Assembly (NCBI GenBank): GCA_024680595.1 | Contig: JAILCB010000051.1 | Coordinates: forward strand, 1-63,106 | Direction of reading: 5' to 3' | DNA length: 63,106 nt | Source of the DNA: Lachnospiraceae bacterium | GTDB taxonomy: Bacteria; Bacillota; Clostridia; Lachnospirales; Lachnospiraceae | Part shown: piece after piece, positions 8,367 to 17,335 of the stretch | Position numbering within the stretch: the first letter of the stretch is position 1 | How the letters are laid out: each line of letters starts with the position of its first letter | Made by a program: the position numbers and the translations under genes | Notes under the pieces: generated by a model | Told to the model about the DNA's origin: nothing | What the model saw: the letters and a program-made list of their open reading frames with translations, nothing else | Database searches by the model: none

Positions 8367-9089
8367 ATGAAAAAGAAGGATTTTAGAACGGTAGCACTAA
8401 TTGTCATAGGAGGGCTCTTAGTCATTCTCCTGACATGGTTTGTCATTTCCTTCTCAGCCTCAAAGGAAAACGCTTCCGGGAAGGGGGCGTCTGCGGGCAC
8501 GGCCAAGGAGGGCACAGTCGCGGAGAGTGGATCTGTCGGAAAAGGGACGTCAAAGGGGGATTCCTCCAAAGGGACATCCGGGGGAGAAGACGCCCCGGAA
8601 TCTGATGAAGCAGCTGCAGCAGCGGAGGAGGAGGCTATAGAGGGCCATAATTCCATTGCTGTTGCATCCCGGGCATATACGGGCCTCCAGAATCTAAAGA
8701 ATGAGAATTATGAGGACGGTACCTATTATTATCAGGACCTGACCGGGGACGGCATGGTGGTTATTACCAATCTCTCCACAGCCGCCTCAGAGGACAGGGA
8801 TGATACGGAGGCCTATATTAAGAGCTTTATTACAGAGAAAATAGAGAAGGATGCAAATATTAAGAAGGTGGAATCCAATTCAAATATTTCCGCCAGGCTC
8901 ACATATCCTTCATATGTGGTAGAATGGGAGAGCGGCAAGAATGAAGACAGCCGGGACGCTATTGGCCTTGTCTTCTTCTCCGACGGGTTTACCTATTACT
9001 ATGGTTATTCCTGCCCCCTGGATGCCTATGAGGACAATGAGGCCTTCTTCCGGGAGGAGCTGGAAGGGATTGAGCTAACGGAAGAATAA
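8367..9089 (+). CDS. Membrane-anchored extracellular protein, unknown function
   Basis: A 240-residue protein with an N-terminal basic tip and one hydrophobic segment at about 8-30 (uncleaved signal or anchor). A Ser/Gly/Lys-rich linker (35-75) and an acidic Ala/Glu patch follow. The extracellular domain of about 150 residues is rich in Tyr, Asp and Glu. No named family was recognised. Small helix-strand alternation suggests a compact alpha/beta domain. RBS AAAGGAC is about 7 nt before the ATG. Its TAA is followed immediately by the GTG start of the sensor kinase, so the two are almost certainly translated from one message. It may be a surface subunit of the secretion system or the kinase's ligand-binding partner (inference). 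Confidence 0.78.
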   Translation: MKKKDFRTVALIVIGGLLVILLTWFVISFSASKENASGKGASAGTAKEGTVAESGSVGKGTSKGDSSKGTSGGEDAPESDEAAAAAEEEAIEGHNSIAVASRAYTGLQNLKNENYEDGTYYYQDLTGDGMVVITNLSTAASEDRDDTEAYIKSFITEKIEKDANIKKVESNSNISARLTYPSYVVEWESGKNEDSRDAIGLVFFSDGFTYYYGYSCPLDAYEDNEAFFREELEGIELTEE

Positions 9090-11234
9090 GTGATGAAGCA
9101 AAGAATTTGGAAATTTCTGTTTCCTGCAAACGAAGAGATTCAGGGTAATATTTTTAATCTGTTGGCAATGGGAGGCTTCATTGTCTGTATAGTCACCGCC
9201 TTCTATAATCTGGCGCTGGGCCTTGGAGTGTGGAACTTTCTGGTCACACTTTCCGGAGCAGTCTATTCCGTGTCAATGATGGTCTATGTCCGGAAGACCC
9301 GGAAGTATCGCGGAGCCCTGATATTGACCGTAATTACAATCTTTTTGGGTCTTTATACCTATCTGTTCTTTCTATCGGGCGGCTACCATAGCGGTATGCC
9401 GTCCTTTTTTATCTTTGCGGTGGTCTTTACCGCCTTCATGCTGGACGGCCCTATCATGCCGGTCCTGGTCTTTGTGGAGCTTTTGTGGTACGCCATAATC
9501 TGTCTCTATGCCTATTATAATCCCCTGCCCGATAATATCATGAATGACGAGGGGGCCTATCTCATAGATGTGATAGTTTCTGAAATTATGGTGTCCTGCA
9601 TTCTGGCCATAACCATGTATCTGCAAATTCAGGTTTATAAGCAAAAGCAGACAGAATTGGACAGGACCCGTCAGCAGGCCGAGAAAGCCAATATGGCTAA
9701 GAGCGACTTTCTGGCCAAAATGAGTCATGATATTAGAACCCCCCTAAATACCATGCTGGCTACAAACGAGCTGATTCTACAGAACACCTCCTCCCGGGAA
9801 ATAAGAGAGTGGGTTAATGACAGTAATAATTGCGGCCAGATTTTGCTTACTATGATTAATGACATGCTGGACATCTCCCGGATAGAGGCCGGCAAAAGTG
9901 AGCATCTGAAAAAGCCCTATGGTACCGAGATTCTCTTTGACGAGATTTGCAGGGCCTGGGGCATTCAGGCGGAAAGGGCAGGCTTAGACTTTATTTACCA
10001 AAAGAATTCCGACATTCCCCCGGAGCTCATAGGGGACGAGCGGGCGGTCTGGAAGATCCTGGATAATCTGCTCAGTAATGCGGTGAAATATACTCCGGAG
10101 GGCTATATTGAGGTAAAAATTGATTTCGTGGAAAAGATTGGTCCCAAGGGGGGGCCCCAGAGCGGGGAACTCCTAATCTCGGTAGAGGATAGCGGAATTG
10201 GTATTGCCCCTGAATATAGGGAGAGCATTTTCCGCCCCTTTGAGCGGGGATCTGAGGAAGCCTTCCGGGATGTGGAAGGCAGCGGGCTGGGTCTTGCTAT
10301 TGTCAAGGATCTGGTGGAGGGGGCCGGAGGAGATATTTCCTTTGAAAGCAGTCCGGGACAAGGCACCACCTTTATGGTCCGCCTGCCCCAGCTCATGAAG
10401 AGCTCCAAGGGGGAGAAAAGGGAGGAGAAAGAGGAGTATAAGGGGAAAAAGGGCCAGATGGCCCTGATGGCCCCCAATGCCCGGATTCTGGTAGTAGATG
10501 ATAATCACTATAACCGCAAGGTCATCTGCCGCTTGCTGGAGCCCACCCTGGTTCAGACGGATGATGTGGAAAGCGGCTATGAAGCCGTGGAAATGATTGA
10601 TGTAAAGCACTATGACCTGGTATTCATGGATTTGAGGATGCCCGGCATGGACGGGGTAGAGACCCTAAAGGAAATCCGAATGGAATATCCGGACTTTCAT
10701 ACCCCTGTCATAGCCCTCACCGGGGACATAAGGGATGGGGTTGAGGAAATGCTTTTGAATCAGGGCTTTGACGGGTTCGCTTCCAAGCCGGTGAGCTCCT
10801 ACAGGCTATATGAGCTAATTCGCACCTATATACCGGATAAGACCATGACTGTGGATATGGGGGAGAAGGATGGGGACGACATGAAGATAGATGCTCTTCG
10901 GGACAAACTGCTTCCCTATGGAATTGATTTGAGGGCGGGCCTGGATTTCAGTGCAGGAGATGAGGCGGAGCTATTGATGAAGCTGCGCTTATTTGAGGGC
11001 TATGGGGATGAGGCTATTAGTCGGCTTCAGAAAGAGGAGAGAGAAATCCTAAATGGCCAGCTGGCCCATTCCATAAAGTCTGCTGCCAGAGGGATTGGAG
11101 CCAGATTTCTGTCGGAGCTTTCAGAGGCTGTGGAAATCCGAAAGGATGCGGCCTTTTCCAGAGAGGCCCTGCCTATATTAATTCATGAGTATCAGAGGGT
11201 TCTAAAGGGAATCCGAGAGGCAGGCATCGTATAG
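9090..11234 (+). CDS. Hybrid sensor histidine kinase (HK-REC-HPt)
   Basis: A 714-residue phosphorelay protein. Six or so membrane segments span residues 10-190, with no large extracellular domain, as in MASE-like sensors. A HisKA dimerisation helix follows with phospho-acceptor His213 (MSHDIRTPLN), then a HATPase domain with N box DNLLSNAVKYTPEG and G boxes (DSGIGI, GSGLGLAIVKDL). The receiver domain has Asp514 (FMDLRMPGMDG). The C-terminal HPt domain has His660 (AHSIKSAARG). All three phosphotransfer sites are intact. GTG 9090 abuts the preceding stop (ATG 9093 is the alternative). The coupling suggests it belongs to the T7SS transcript. The convergent LuxR-type regulator at 11394-12005 is the obvious output partner, but that is inference. 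Confidence 0.93.
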   Translation: MMKQRIWKFLFPANEEIQGNIFNLLAMGGFIVCIVTAFYNLALGLGVWNFLVTLSGAVYSVSMMVYVRKTRKYRGALILTVITIFLGLYTYLFFLSGGYHSGMPSFFIFAVVFTAFMLDGPIMPVLVFVELLWYAIICLYAYYNPLPDNIMNDEGAYLIDVIVSEIMVSCILAITMYLQIQVYKQKQTELDRTRQQAEKANMAKSDFLAKMSHDIRTPLNTMLATNELILQNTSSREIREWVNDSNNCGQILLTMINDMLDISRIEAGKSEHLKKPYGTEILFDEICRAWGIQAERAGLDFIYQKNSDIPPELIGDERAVWKILDNLLSNAVKYTPEGYIEVKIDFVEKIGPKGGPQSGELLISVEDSGIGIAPEYRESIFRPFERGSEEAFRDVEGSGLGLAIVKDLVEGAGGDISFESSPGQGTTFMVRLPQLMKSSKGEKREEKEEYKGKKGQMALMAPNARILVVDDNHYNRKVICRLLEPTLVQTDDVESGYEAVEMIDVKHYDLVFMDLRMPGMDGVETLKEIRMEYPDFHTPVIALTGDIRDGVEEMLLNQGFDGFASKPVSSYRLYELIRTYIPDKTMTVDMGEKDGDDMKIDALRDKLLPYGIDLRAGLDFSAGDEAELLMKLRLFEGYGDEAISRLQKEEREILNGQLAHSIKSAARGIGARFLSELSEAVEIRKDAAFSREALPILIHEYQRVLKGIREAGIV

Positions 11235-11396
11235 GCAGGCTCCGCCTATATTAATTCATGAATATCAGAGGGTCCTAAAGGGAATCCGGGAGGCTGGCAT
11301 CGTATAGGCAGGCTCCGCCTTTATTAATTCATGAATATCAGAGGGTCCTAAGGGGAATCCGGGAGGCAGGCATCGTATAGGCAGGCTCCGCCCCTA
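11171..11396. repeat. 73-bp tandem repeat (about 3 copies) over the kinase 3' end
   Basis: Copies begin at 11171, 11244 and 11317, and a partial one at 11390, exactly 73 bp apart. Copy 1 encodes the last 21 residues of the hybrid kinase. Copies 2 and 3 lie after its stop codon. Each unit ends in the inverted repeat ATAGGC-aggctcc-GCCTAT, so up to three identical hairpins sit between the convergent kinase and regulator genes. The array stops at the regulator's stop codon. The hairpins may act together as a bidirectional transcription barrier. Confidence 0.92.
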
Positions 11397-12005
11397 TTTC
11401 AGATAGCGGCGGATGTCTCCTCTTTTATTAAGCCCCAGCTTGGCTTTTACCTCGGACACCAGCTTCTTCACATAGGGCATAGAAATATGGAGAATATCAC
11501 AGATTTCCCGGTCTGAGCGGAATTCGGCCAGAAGTCTGGCCACATCTGTTTCCCGTCCGGTAAGCGCCCGGGGGAGGCTTTCCAAAAGCTCCATATTGAG
11601 GCGGCCTCTCTCCACCTGGGAGGAGTAGAGATCAATATAATGCTGCACCCGGGTCAGGAGCACTTTTCCGGACACCGGCTTTTTCAAGTAATCTACCGCA
11701 TCGGTGCTAAGGCCCCGGCATTCTGACTGTTCATCGGTCATGCCCGTCAGAAAAACCACCGGAATTTTTCGCCATTCCTCATCACTCTTTAATAGGTGCA
11801 GGATTTCATAGCCGTCCATACCGGTCATCCGGATATCCAGCAGAATAAGAGAGGGGCTGACAATTCCTTCTGAGAGAAGCTCAATAGCCCTCTCTCCGGA
11901 CTCGCTGACATGGACATCATATAGGGTCTCCAGTTGTCTCTTCATGAGGTCCAGCATCTCTCTGTCATCGTCAATAATCAACACGGTATTTCGATTCATA
12001 ATCAT
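11394..12005 (-). CDS. Response regulator, REC plus LuxR-type HTH
   Basis: A 203-residue DNA-binding response regulator. The receiver domain (about 7-125) has the acidic pocket IDDDRE at 11-16, phospho-acceptor Asp57 (LLDIRMTGMDG), the Thr of the VVFLTG switch and Lys in YLKKP. The C-terminal domain (about 148-203) has the LuxR/GerE pattern: LTGRE, EICDILHIS, then a recognition helix YVKKLVSEVKAKLGL. It is convergent with the hybrid kinase, so the pair probably forms one phosphorelay: His213 to Asp514 to His660 to Asp57. ATG 12005 and ATG 11999 are both possible; AGGA lies 10 nt before the second. Targets are unknown. The T7SS and V-ATPase promoters nearby are candidates only by position. Confidence 0.9.
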   Translation of the reverse strand: MIMNRNTVLIIDDDREMLDLMKRQLETLYDVHVSESGERAIELLSEGIVSPSLILLDIRMTGMDGYEILHLLKSDEEWRKIPVVFLTGMTDEQSECRGLSTDAVDYLKKPVSGKVLLTRVQHYIDLYSSQVERGRLNMELLESLPRALTGRETDVARLLAEFRSDREICDILHISMPYVKKLVSEVKAKLGLNKRGDIRRYLK

Positions 12006-12102
12006 TATTTCCTAGGATAAATGTCACGACTTTTTTGCCAAAAATATCTTAAATCACCCTTTGATATTTGTCAAAAATTCCGCCTGTAGGTTCTGTATTA
12101 CA

Positions 12103-12131
12103 TTGACTTACTCTGGATCATAAGATAAAAT
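12103..12131 (+). promoter_or_regulatory. Sigma-A-type promoter of the V-ATPase operon
   Basis: TTGACT (12103-12108), a 17-nt spacer, then TAAAAT (12126-12131). The start site would be near 12138, about 80 nt before the TTG start of the first V-ATPase gene. The spacing is optimal and both boxes are close to consensus. It is divergent from the response regulator, whose start is 98 bp away. Confidence 0.75.
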
Positions 12132-12219
12132 GTTAAGAATCTGTGAAAATTAATAACAGGCGGTTAAGCCTTTATAAAAAGGCTTTTCACGAAATCATGA
12201 GCTCAGGGGGTGATAAGGA

Positions 12220-12528
12220 TTGGCGCATGAAACCATTGAGGCGGTGAGGACGGCAGAACGCGAGTCTGACGAGGCGGAGAGAAACGCCAGGGCAGAGGCT
12301 GAAAAGATTGCCGCTGACGCTGAGAAAGAGGCCGAGAAAAGAGCCGCTTCCCTCACAGAAGCTTCCCGCATAAAAGCGGAAGAGGCCCTGCAAAAGGCAA
12401 AGCAGGAGGGGGAGAAGCTGATGGCTGCCGCAAAGAGTGAGGCAGAGCAGGAGACAGCCGCTCTCCGTATGCAGGCTTCCAAAAAGAGTAACCAGGCGGT
12501 CAGGCTAATTGTAGACAGTCTGGCCTAG
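12220..12528 (+). CDS. V-type ATPase peripheral-stalk subunit H/G (NtpF-like)
   Basis: A 102-residue, almost entirely charged alpha-helical protein (long Ala/Glu/Lys heptads, residues 1-95). It matches the small peripheral-stalk subunit called H or G in bacterial and archaeal V/A-ATPases (NtpF in Enterococcus), which pairs with subunit E as a coiled coil. It is the first gene behind the operon promoter. The start is TTG 12220 with AGGGGG 10 nt upstream; the nearby ATG at 12227 is in another frame. A 251-bp spacer with a hairpin-rich repeat separates it from the subunit I gene, which is unusually long for this operon type. Sequence in this family is poorly conserved, so the call leans on composition and position. 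Confidence 0.85.
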   Translation: MAHETIEAVRTAERESDEAERNARAEAEKIAADAEKEAEKRAASLTEASRIKAEEALQKAKQEGEKLMAAAKSEAEQETAALRMQASKKSNQAVRLIVDSLA

Positions 12529-12629
12529 GTAGGAATTCGGATTCCCGGGGAATGAGAGGGCTTTTTGCCGGACATACAGGAAGGGCCTCTTGACTGATGC
12601 GGGATTGACCGAATGTATTTCATTATAGG

Positions 12630-12752
12630 ATTACGAATTTCATCAGAAATTCGTAATATGTACACGACCGGGTCCCTGGGGACCGGGGAGCGTGTCCCGC
12701 GCGGGGCGCGGGATTTCCGAATGCCTTTCCCTGATGCGTTCGGAAAGACATA
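12630..12752 (+). repeat. Family D multi-hairpin dispersed repeat, copy 1
   Basis: Four successive inverted repeats: ATTACGAATTTC/GAAATTCGTAAT (12630-12657, perfect 12-bp stem), a CCGGGTCCC/GGGACCGG stem, TCCCGCGC/GCGCGGGA, and TTCCGAATGC/GCGTTCGGAA. The last two are shared almost base for base, in reverse orientation, with 55760-55852. The element sits inside the V-ATPase operon between the first and second genes, so it is transcribed and could set their relative expression. Confidence 0.8.
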
Positions 12753-12779
12753 ATTAAAGAAAAGGAGGTGGGAAAAGGC

Positions 12780-14819
12780 ATGGCTGTTTTACCCATGAAA
12801 CGGATCCAAATTATCGGGATGAATAAGGACCGCAAAACCGTATTGGAGCTAATCCAGAGGCTGCAGTCCGTGGAAATCCCGGAAGCCGTTTCCGGTCAGA
12901 GCAGTGACACTTTAGAGACGCCAAAAGACGATATATTTGCTAAGGTCGATACATCTGATGCCAGGGCTATATTCGACAAGAATGTCCAGGTGGCCCAGGA
13001 GGCGCTCGGGGTGCTCAATCAATATGCCCCTGAGAAAAAGTCCTTACTGGACTCTTTGAATGGTAAAAGGGAGCTTTCTCTTCAGGAATTCACGGAGAGA
13101 GGGAATGATGGAGAGCTGGTCATTGAAAAGGCCCGCCGTATTCTGGGGCTCCAAAAGGAATTGATCGAGGCCCGGTCGGAGATTCCCAAAATCGAGGCCC
13201 AGATCGAGGCCCTGCATCCCTGGGTCGGTATGGATTTACCCCTGAATTTCAGGGGGACCAGCCGTACAAAGGCCATCATTGGAGCATTTCCCGAGAAATT
13301 GTCTGAGGAGGAGATAGTCACTACTATTGCCGGCTATGCTCCGGATATGACGGGGATTGACGTGGATGTGATTTCATCCTCAGATGAGCAGACCTGTATC
13401 CTGCTCCTCTGCCTAAAGGAGGATGGGGATGCGGTGGAGGAGGCCCTGCGGCGGATGAATTTTGCCAGGCCGCCCCTGTCAGATGTGGTACCCTCCAAGC
13501 AGATCGAGGGCTTGAGAGGAGATTTGGAAAGGGCGCAGAAGGAAGTAGAGAGACGCAAGACCCAGATAGCAAAGTATGCCCCTGAAAGGGAGAATCTGGA
13601 ATTCGTTTCGGATTACTACAAGATGCGGTCCGACAAATATGACGTTTTAGGTAGGCTTTCCCGGTCAAAGAGAACCTTTATTCTAGAGGGTTATGTTCCG
13701 GAGCGGGATGTGGCAGAGGTGGAGAGAAAACTCACAGCCGCTGCCGATGTCTATGTAGAGTTCACTGATATCGCGGCCAATGAAGAGGCGCCGGTACTGC
13801 TCAAGAATAACTTTTATTCGGAGCCTGTTGAGGGCGTGGTGGAGAATTACTCCATGCCTTCTAAGGGGGAGATAGACCCCACGGTTCCTGTATCCTGTTT
13901 CTATTACATCCTGTTTGGAATGATGCTGTCCGATGCGGCCTATGGCCTCATTATGGCATTGGCCACAGGGATTCTGATGCTCAAGTACAAGAAGATGGAA
14001 TACGGCATGAAAAAGACTTTGAGAATGTTCTTTTTCTGCGGTATCGGCACCATTATTTCAGGAGTGCTTTTTGGCAGTTACTTCGGAGACATGATTCCGG
14101 TGGTGTCCAGAACCTTCTTTGGCAAGGAAATACAGGTCTGGTGCTGGATTGATCCCCTCAACCAGCCTATGAAGATGCTGGTGCTGTCCTTTGCTATTGC
14201 CATTGTCCATCTCTTCGCGGGTCTGGGAATTCTCTTCTATACGGATGTGAAGAACGGAAAAATCAAGGATGCTATCTATGATGCCGTATTCTGGTACATG
14301 CTGGTGGGCGGACTCATTGTTTTCGGACTGACCACAGACATCGTGCTGAATATGCTGCAGCTTTCACCCTTCGTACCCGCCTCTGTAGGACAGGTCGGAG
14401 CTATTGTGGCCGCAATAGGCGCGGTAGGCATTGTCCTTACAGGCGGCAGGGAGTCCAGGAACTGGTTTAAGAGGCTCTTGAAAGGCCTTTACGCACTCTA
14501 TAATGTGACAGGTTACCTGAGCGATATCCTGTCCTATTCCAGACTGCTGGCCCTGGGCCTGGCAACCAGTGTTATTTCCCAGGTCTTTAATAAGATGGGG
14601 ACCATGGGAGGAAACGGATTCTTTGGCATAATAATGTTCATTGTTGTGGCGATTCTGGGCCACTCGCTGAACCTGGCCATCAACGCGCTGGGCGCGTATG
14701 TGCATACAAATCGTCTGACCTTCGTGGAATTCTTTGGAAAGTTCTATGAGGGCGGCGGAAAGAAATTCACGCCTTTTGCGATGAATACCAAATATTACAA
14801 AATCAAGGAGGAAAATTAA
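12780..14819 (+). CDS. ntpI: V-type ATPase subunit I (a-type stator)
   Basis: The membrane stator subunit that carries the ion half-channels and anchors the peripheral stalks. At 679 residues it is in the normal 650-680 range. The N-terminal half is cytoplasmic, alpha/beta and coiled coil (roughly 90-130 and 245-285). The C-terminal half from about residue 370 has seven or eight membrane helices, including the conserved GYLSDILSYSRLLALGLATSVI segment, whose Arg is the essential charge facing the rotor. ATG 12780 is chosen because AAAGGAGG (12762-12769) sits 10-11 nt upstream; the GTG at 12768 overlaps that RBS. The proteolipid gene follows after 3 nt. Confidence 0.95.
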   Translation: MAVLPMKRIQIIGMNKDRKTVLELIQRLQSVEIPEAVSGQSSDTLETPKDDIFAKVDTSDARAIFDKNVQVAQEALGVLNQYAPEKKSLLDSLNGKRELSLQEFTERGNDGELVIEKARRILGLQKELIEARSEIPKIEAQIEALHPWVGMDLPLNFRGTSRTKAIIGAFPEKLSEEEIVTTIAGYAPDMTGIDVDVISSSDEQTCILLLCLKEDGDAVEEALRRMNFARPPLSDVVPSKQIEGLRGDLERAQKEVERRKTQIAKYAPERENLEFVSDYYKMRSDKYDVLGRLSRSKRTFILEGYVPERDVAEVERKLTAAADVYVEFTDIAANEEAPVLLKNNFYSEPVEGVVENYSMPSKGEIDPTVPVSCFYYILFGMMLSDAAYGLIMALATGILMLKYKKMEYGMKKTLRMFFFCGIGTIISGVLFGSYFGDMIPVVSRTFFGKEIQVWCWIDPLNQPMKMLVLSFAIAIVHLFAGLGILFYTDVKNGKIKDAIYDAVFWYMLVGGLIVFGLTTDIVLNMLQLSPFVPASVGQVGAIVAAIGAVGIVLTGGRESRNWFKRLLKGLYALYNVTGYLSDILSYSRLLALGLATSVISQVFNKMGTMGGNGFFGIIMFIVVAILGHSLNLAINALGAYVHTNRLTFVEFFGKFYEGGGKKFTPFAMNTKYYKIKEEN

Positions 14820-15290
<471 letters not shown>

Positions 15291-15333
15291 GCTTTTACAG
15301 GTAATTTATCCCATAGGATAATGTGATATGTGA

Positions 15334-15981
15334 ATGCAGCAATTGTCAGAAATGAAAGAAAGGTACGATAAGGGAATGACTGGATTAGATAAGATCATCG
15401 GTCAAATCAGGCAGGAGTCCGAGGAGGCTTCGGCACAGATCCTTTCAGAGGCGAGGAAGGCGGCATCGGATAAGGTTTCAGCCGCAGAAGCCGCCGCCCG
15501 TGAGGAGTGCTCGAAGATTGAACGGAACGGGGCCCTGCGGGCCAAGGATCAGATAGCCCGCTCCCAGTCCCAGGCCGCCCTCTATAAGCGGCAGGCCGTT
15601 CTCTCCGCCAAGCAGGAGCTTATCGAGGAGGCTTTCGCCAAGGCGGAGGCCCATCTCCGGGGCTTATCTGACGGGGACTACTTCAGGCTTATCCTGAAAA
15701 TGGCCGAGAAATATGCGATTCCCGGAGAGGATGGGGAGATTCGTCTGTCCGAGAGGGACAAGAAGCGGATGTCCTTTGAATTTCCGGCTATGTTAAAGGG
15801 TTTGAAGGGCTTAAAAGGCGGCACTCTCACGGTTTCAGAGAAGACCGAGAAGATCGAGGGGGGCTTTGTCCTCTCTTACGGCGGAATTGAGCAGAACTGC
15901 TCATTCAAAGCGCTTTTGGCCGAGGCCCACGACCCCCTGCAGGATAAACTGCAGAAGCTTTTATTTGATTCTGAAGGTTAA
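15334..15981 (+). CDS. ntpE: V-type ATPase subunit E (peripheral stalk)
   Basis: A peripheral-stalk subunit linking the A3B3 head to subunit I. The N-terminal half is a long charged helix (Ala/Glu/Lys, about 15-115), the partner of the NtpF-like subunit. The C-terminal half is the compact head-binding domain with an EGGFVLSYGGIEQNCSF-type segment typical of subunit E. ATG 15334 gives 215 residues. ATG 15376 gives 201 residues beginning MTGLDKIIGQI, which fits the family start better, with GAAAGG 12 nt upstream. Neither has a strong RBS, so the start is uncertain. Order and length are as expected between K and C. Confidence 0.92.
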   Translation: MQQLSEMKERYDKGMTGLDKIIGQIRQESEEASAQILSEARKAASDKVSAAEAAAREECSKIERNGALRAKDQIARSQSQAALYKRQAVLSAKQELIEEAFAKAEAHLRGLSDGDYFRLILKMAEKYAIPGEDGEIRLSERDKKRMSFEFPAMLKGLKGLKGGTLTVSEKTEKIEGGFVLSYGGIEQNCSFKALLAEAHDPLQDKLQKLLFDSEG

Positions 15982-16009
15982 CGCGTGACGTGTAAGGAGG
16001 CCATGATTC

Positions 16010-16987
16010 ATGTCCGATAAACAGTATATTTACGCGGTTGCGCGAATACGGGCGAAGGAGATGCATCTCCTGACCGGCGGCTTTATGGAGCAGCTCATTG
16101 CCGCCAAATCGCCCGGAGAATGTCTGCAGCTATTGCTGGACAAGGGCTGGGGCGATGGACAGGTGAATGGAGTTGACAGGTTCGAGGAGATCCTTTCTAT
16201 CGAGAGGAAAAAGACCTGGGATCTGATGGACGAGCTCATGGATGACCTGTCCCCCTTTGATGTTTTCCTGTATAGCAATGACTACCACAACTTGAAGGCT
16301 GCCATAAAAGAGGTCTGTACCGGGACGGATTACGAGGGAATCTTTATTTCCCAGGGTACCATAGAGCCTGAGGTGATATTTAAGGCAATAGAGGAGCGGG
16401 ATTACAGCCTTTTGCCGGAGCGTATGCGGCCGGTGGCAAAGGAGGCATTTGATACCCTGCTTCATACCCGGGACGGACAGCTTTGCGATATTATGGTAGA
16501 TAAGGCTGCCCTGGAGGCAATTTATGAGGCGGGATATGCTACAAAGAATCCCATCCTCTCCCTCTATGGGGAGCTGACAGTGGTTACGGCGGATTTAAAG
16601 ACTGCGGTCCGCGCCCAGAGAACAGGCAAGGATATGGCCTTTCTAAAGAAATCCCTGGCCCCCTGCAAGACCCTGGACATTAATGCTCTGATGGCAGCGG
16701 CTGTAGACAGCTTTGACGCAATCATAAAGTATCTCTCTTCCACCAAGTATGCTGATGGTGCGGAAGAGTTGAAAAAGTCCCCTTCTGCTTTTGAACGTTG
16801 GGGAGATAATCTGATTATCCGGGCCATTCGTCCGGAGATACATCATCCGTTTACTTTAGGCCCCCTGGCGGCTTATGTGCTGGCACGGGAGAATGAGATA
16901 AAGACGGTACGGATCGTTCTTTCCGGCAAGATTAATGATATGCCGGAGGATTCGATTCGGGAAAGGGTAAGGGAAATGTATGTATAA
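16010..16987 (+). CDS. ntpC: V-type ATPase subunit C (NtpC)
   Basis: A 325-residue, largely helical funnel subunit that couples the central stalk (D-F) to the rotor ring. It is the counterpart of archaeal subunit C/d, usually 320-350 residues. The family ends show as an N-terminal YIYAVARIRAKE segment and a C-terminal LAARENEIK-like segment (AYVLARENEIKTVR) followed by the [19 protein letters not shown] end. RBS TAAGGAGG is about 10 nt before ATG 16010. Its last codons overlap the start of the subunit F gene by 8 nt, consistent with coupled, stoichiometric translation. Confidence 0.93.
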   Translation: MSDKQYIYAVARIRAKEMHLLTGGFMEQLIAAKSPGECLQLLLDKGWGDGQVNGVDRFEEILSIERKKTWDLMDELMDDLSPFDVFLYSNDYHNLKAAIKEVCTGTDYEGIFISQGTIEPEVIFKAIEERDYSLLPERMRPVAKEAFDTLLHTRDGQLCDIMVDKAALEAIYEAGYATKNPILSLYGELTVVTADLKTAVRAQRTGKDMAFLKKSLAPCKTLDINALMAAAVDSFDAIIKYLSSTKYADGAEELKKSPSAFERWGDNLIIRAIRPEIHHPFTLGPLAAYVLARENEIKTVRIVLSGKINDMPEDSIRERVREMYV

Positions 16988-17303
16988 GATTGCCGTAATG
17001 GGGGATCGGGACAGCATTTACGGCTTCGCGACCCTTGGCCTGGATACCTACCCTTTCACAGATCCACAGGAAGCCGGACGGAAGCTAAGAGAGCTGGCGG
17101 ACGGAAATTATGCCGTTATCTATATAACGGAGTCCCTGGCGGCAAAGCTCACCAATGAGATTGACCGCTACCGGAGCCAGATGATGCCGGCCATTATCCT
17201 GATTCCCGGAGTTTCCGGAAATACGGGTATGGGAATTTCTGCTGTGAAAAAGTCTGTGGAGCAGGCCGTGGGATCAGATATTCTATTCGGGAAGAGTGAA
17301 TGA
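16980..17303 (+). CDS. ntpG: V-type ATPase subunit F (central stalk, NtpG)
   Basis: A 107-residue central-stalk subunit with the family's Rossmann-like pattern: an N-terminal strand [19 protein letters not shown], a middle [11 protein letters not shown] strand-helix and IILIPGVSG near residue 75. It binds subunit D to form the rotating shaft. The ATG lies inside the end of subunit C (8-nt overlap). Its TGA overlaps an ATG at 17300, although subunit A most likely starts 36 nt later. Length is typical (100-110). Confidence 0.93.
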   Translation: MYKIAVMGDRDSIYGFATLGLDTYPFTDPQEAGRKLRELADGNYAVIYITESLAAKLTNEIDRYRSQMMPAIILIPGVSGNTGMGISAVKKSVEQAVGSDILFGKSE

Positions 17304-17335
17304 TGCCGCTTCACTGCGGCGTGGAAGGAAGAAAG

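Noticed and set aside
11171-11396. Insertion-sequence remnant
   Set aside because: No terminal inverted repeats of an IS, no transposase remnant. The unit derives from the adjacent kinase gene itself.
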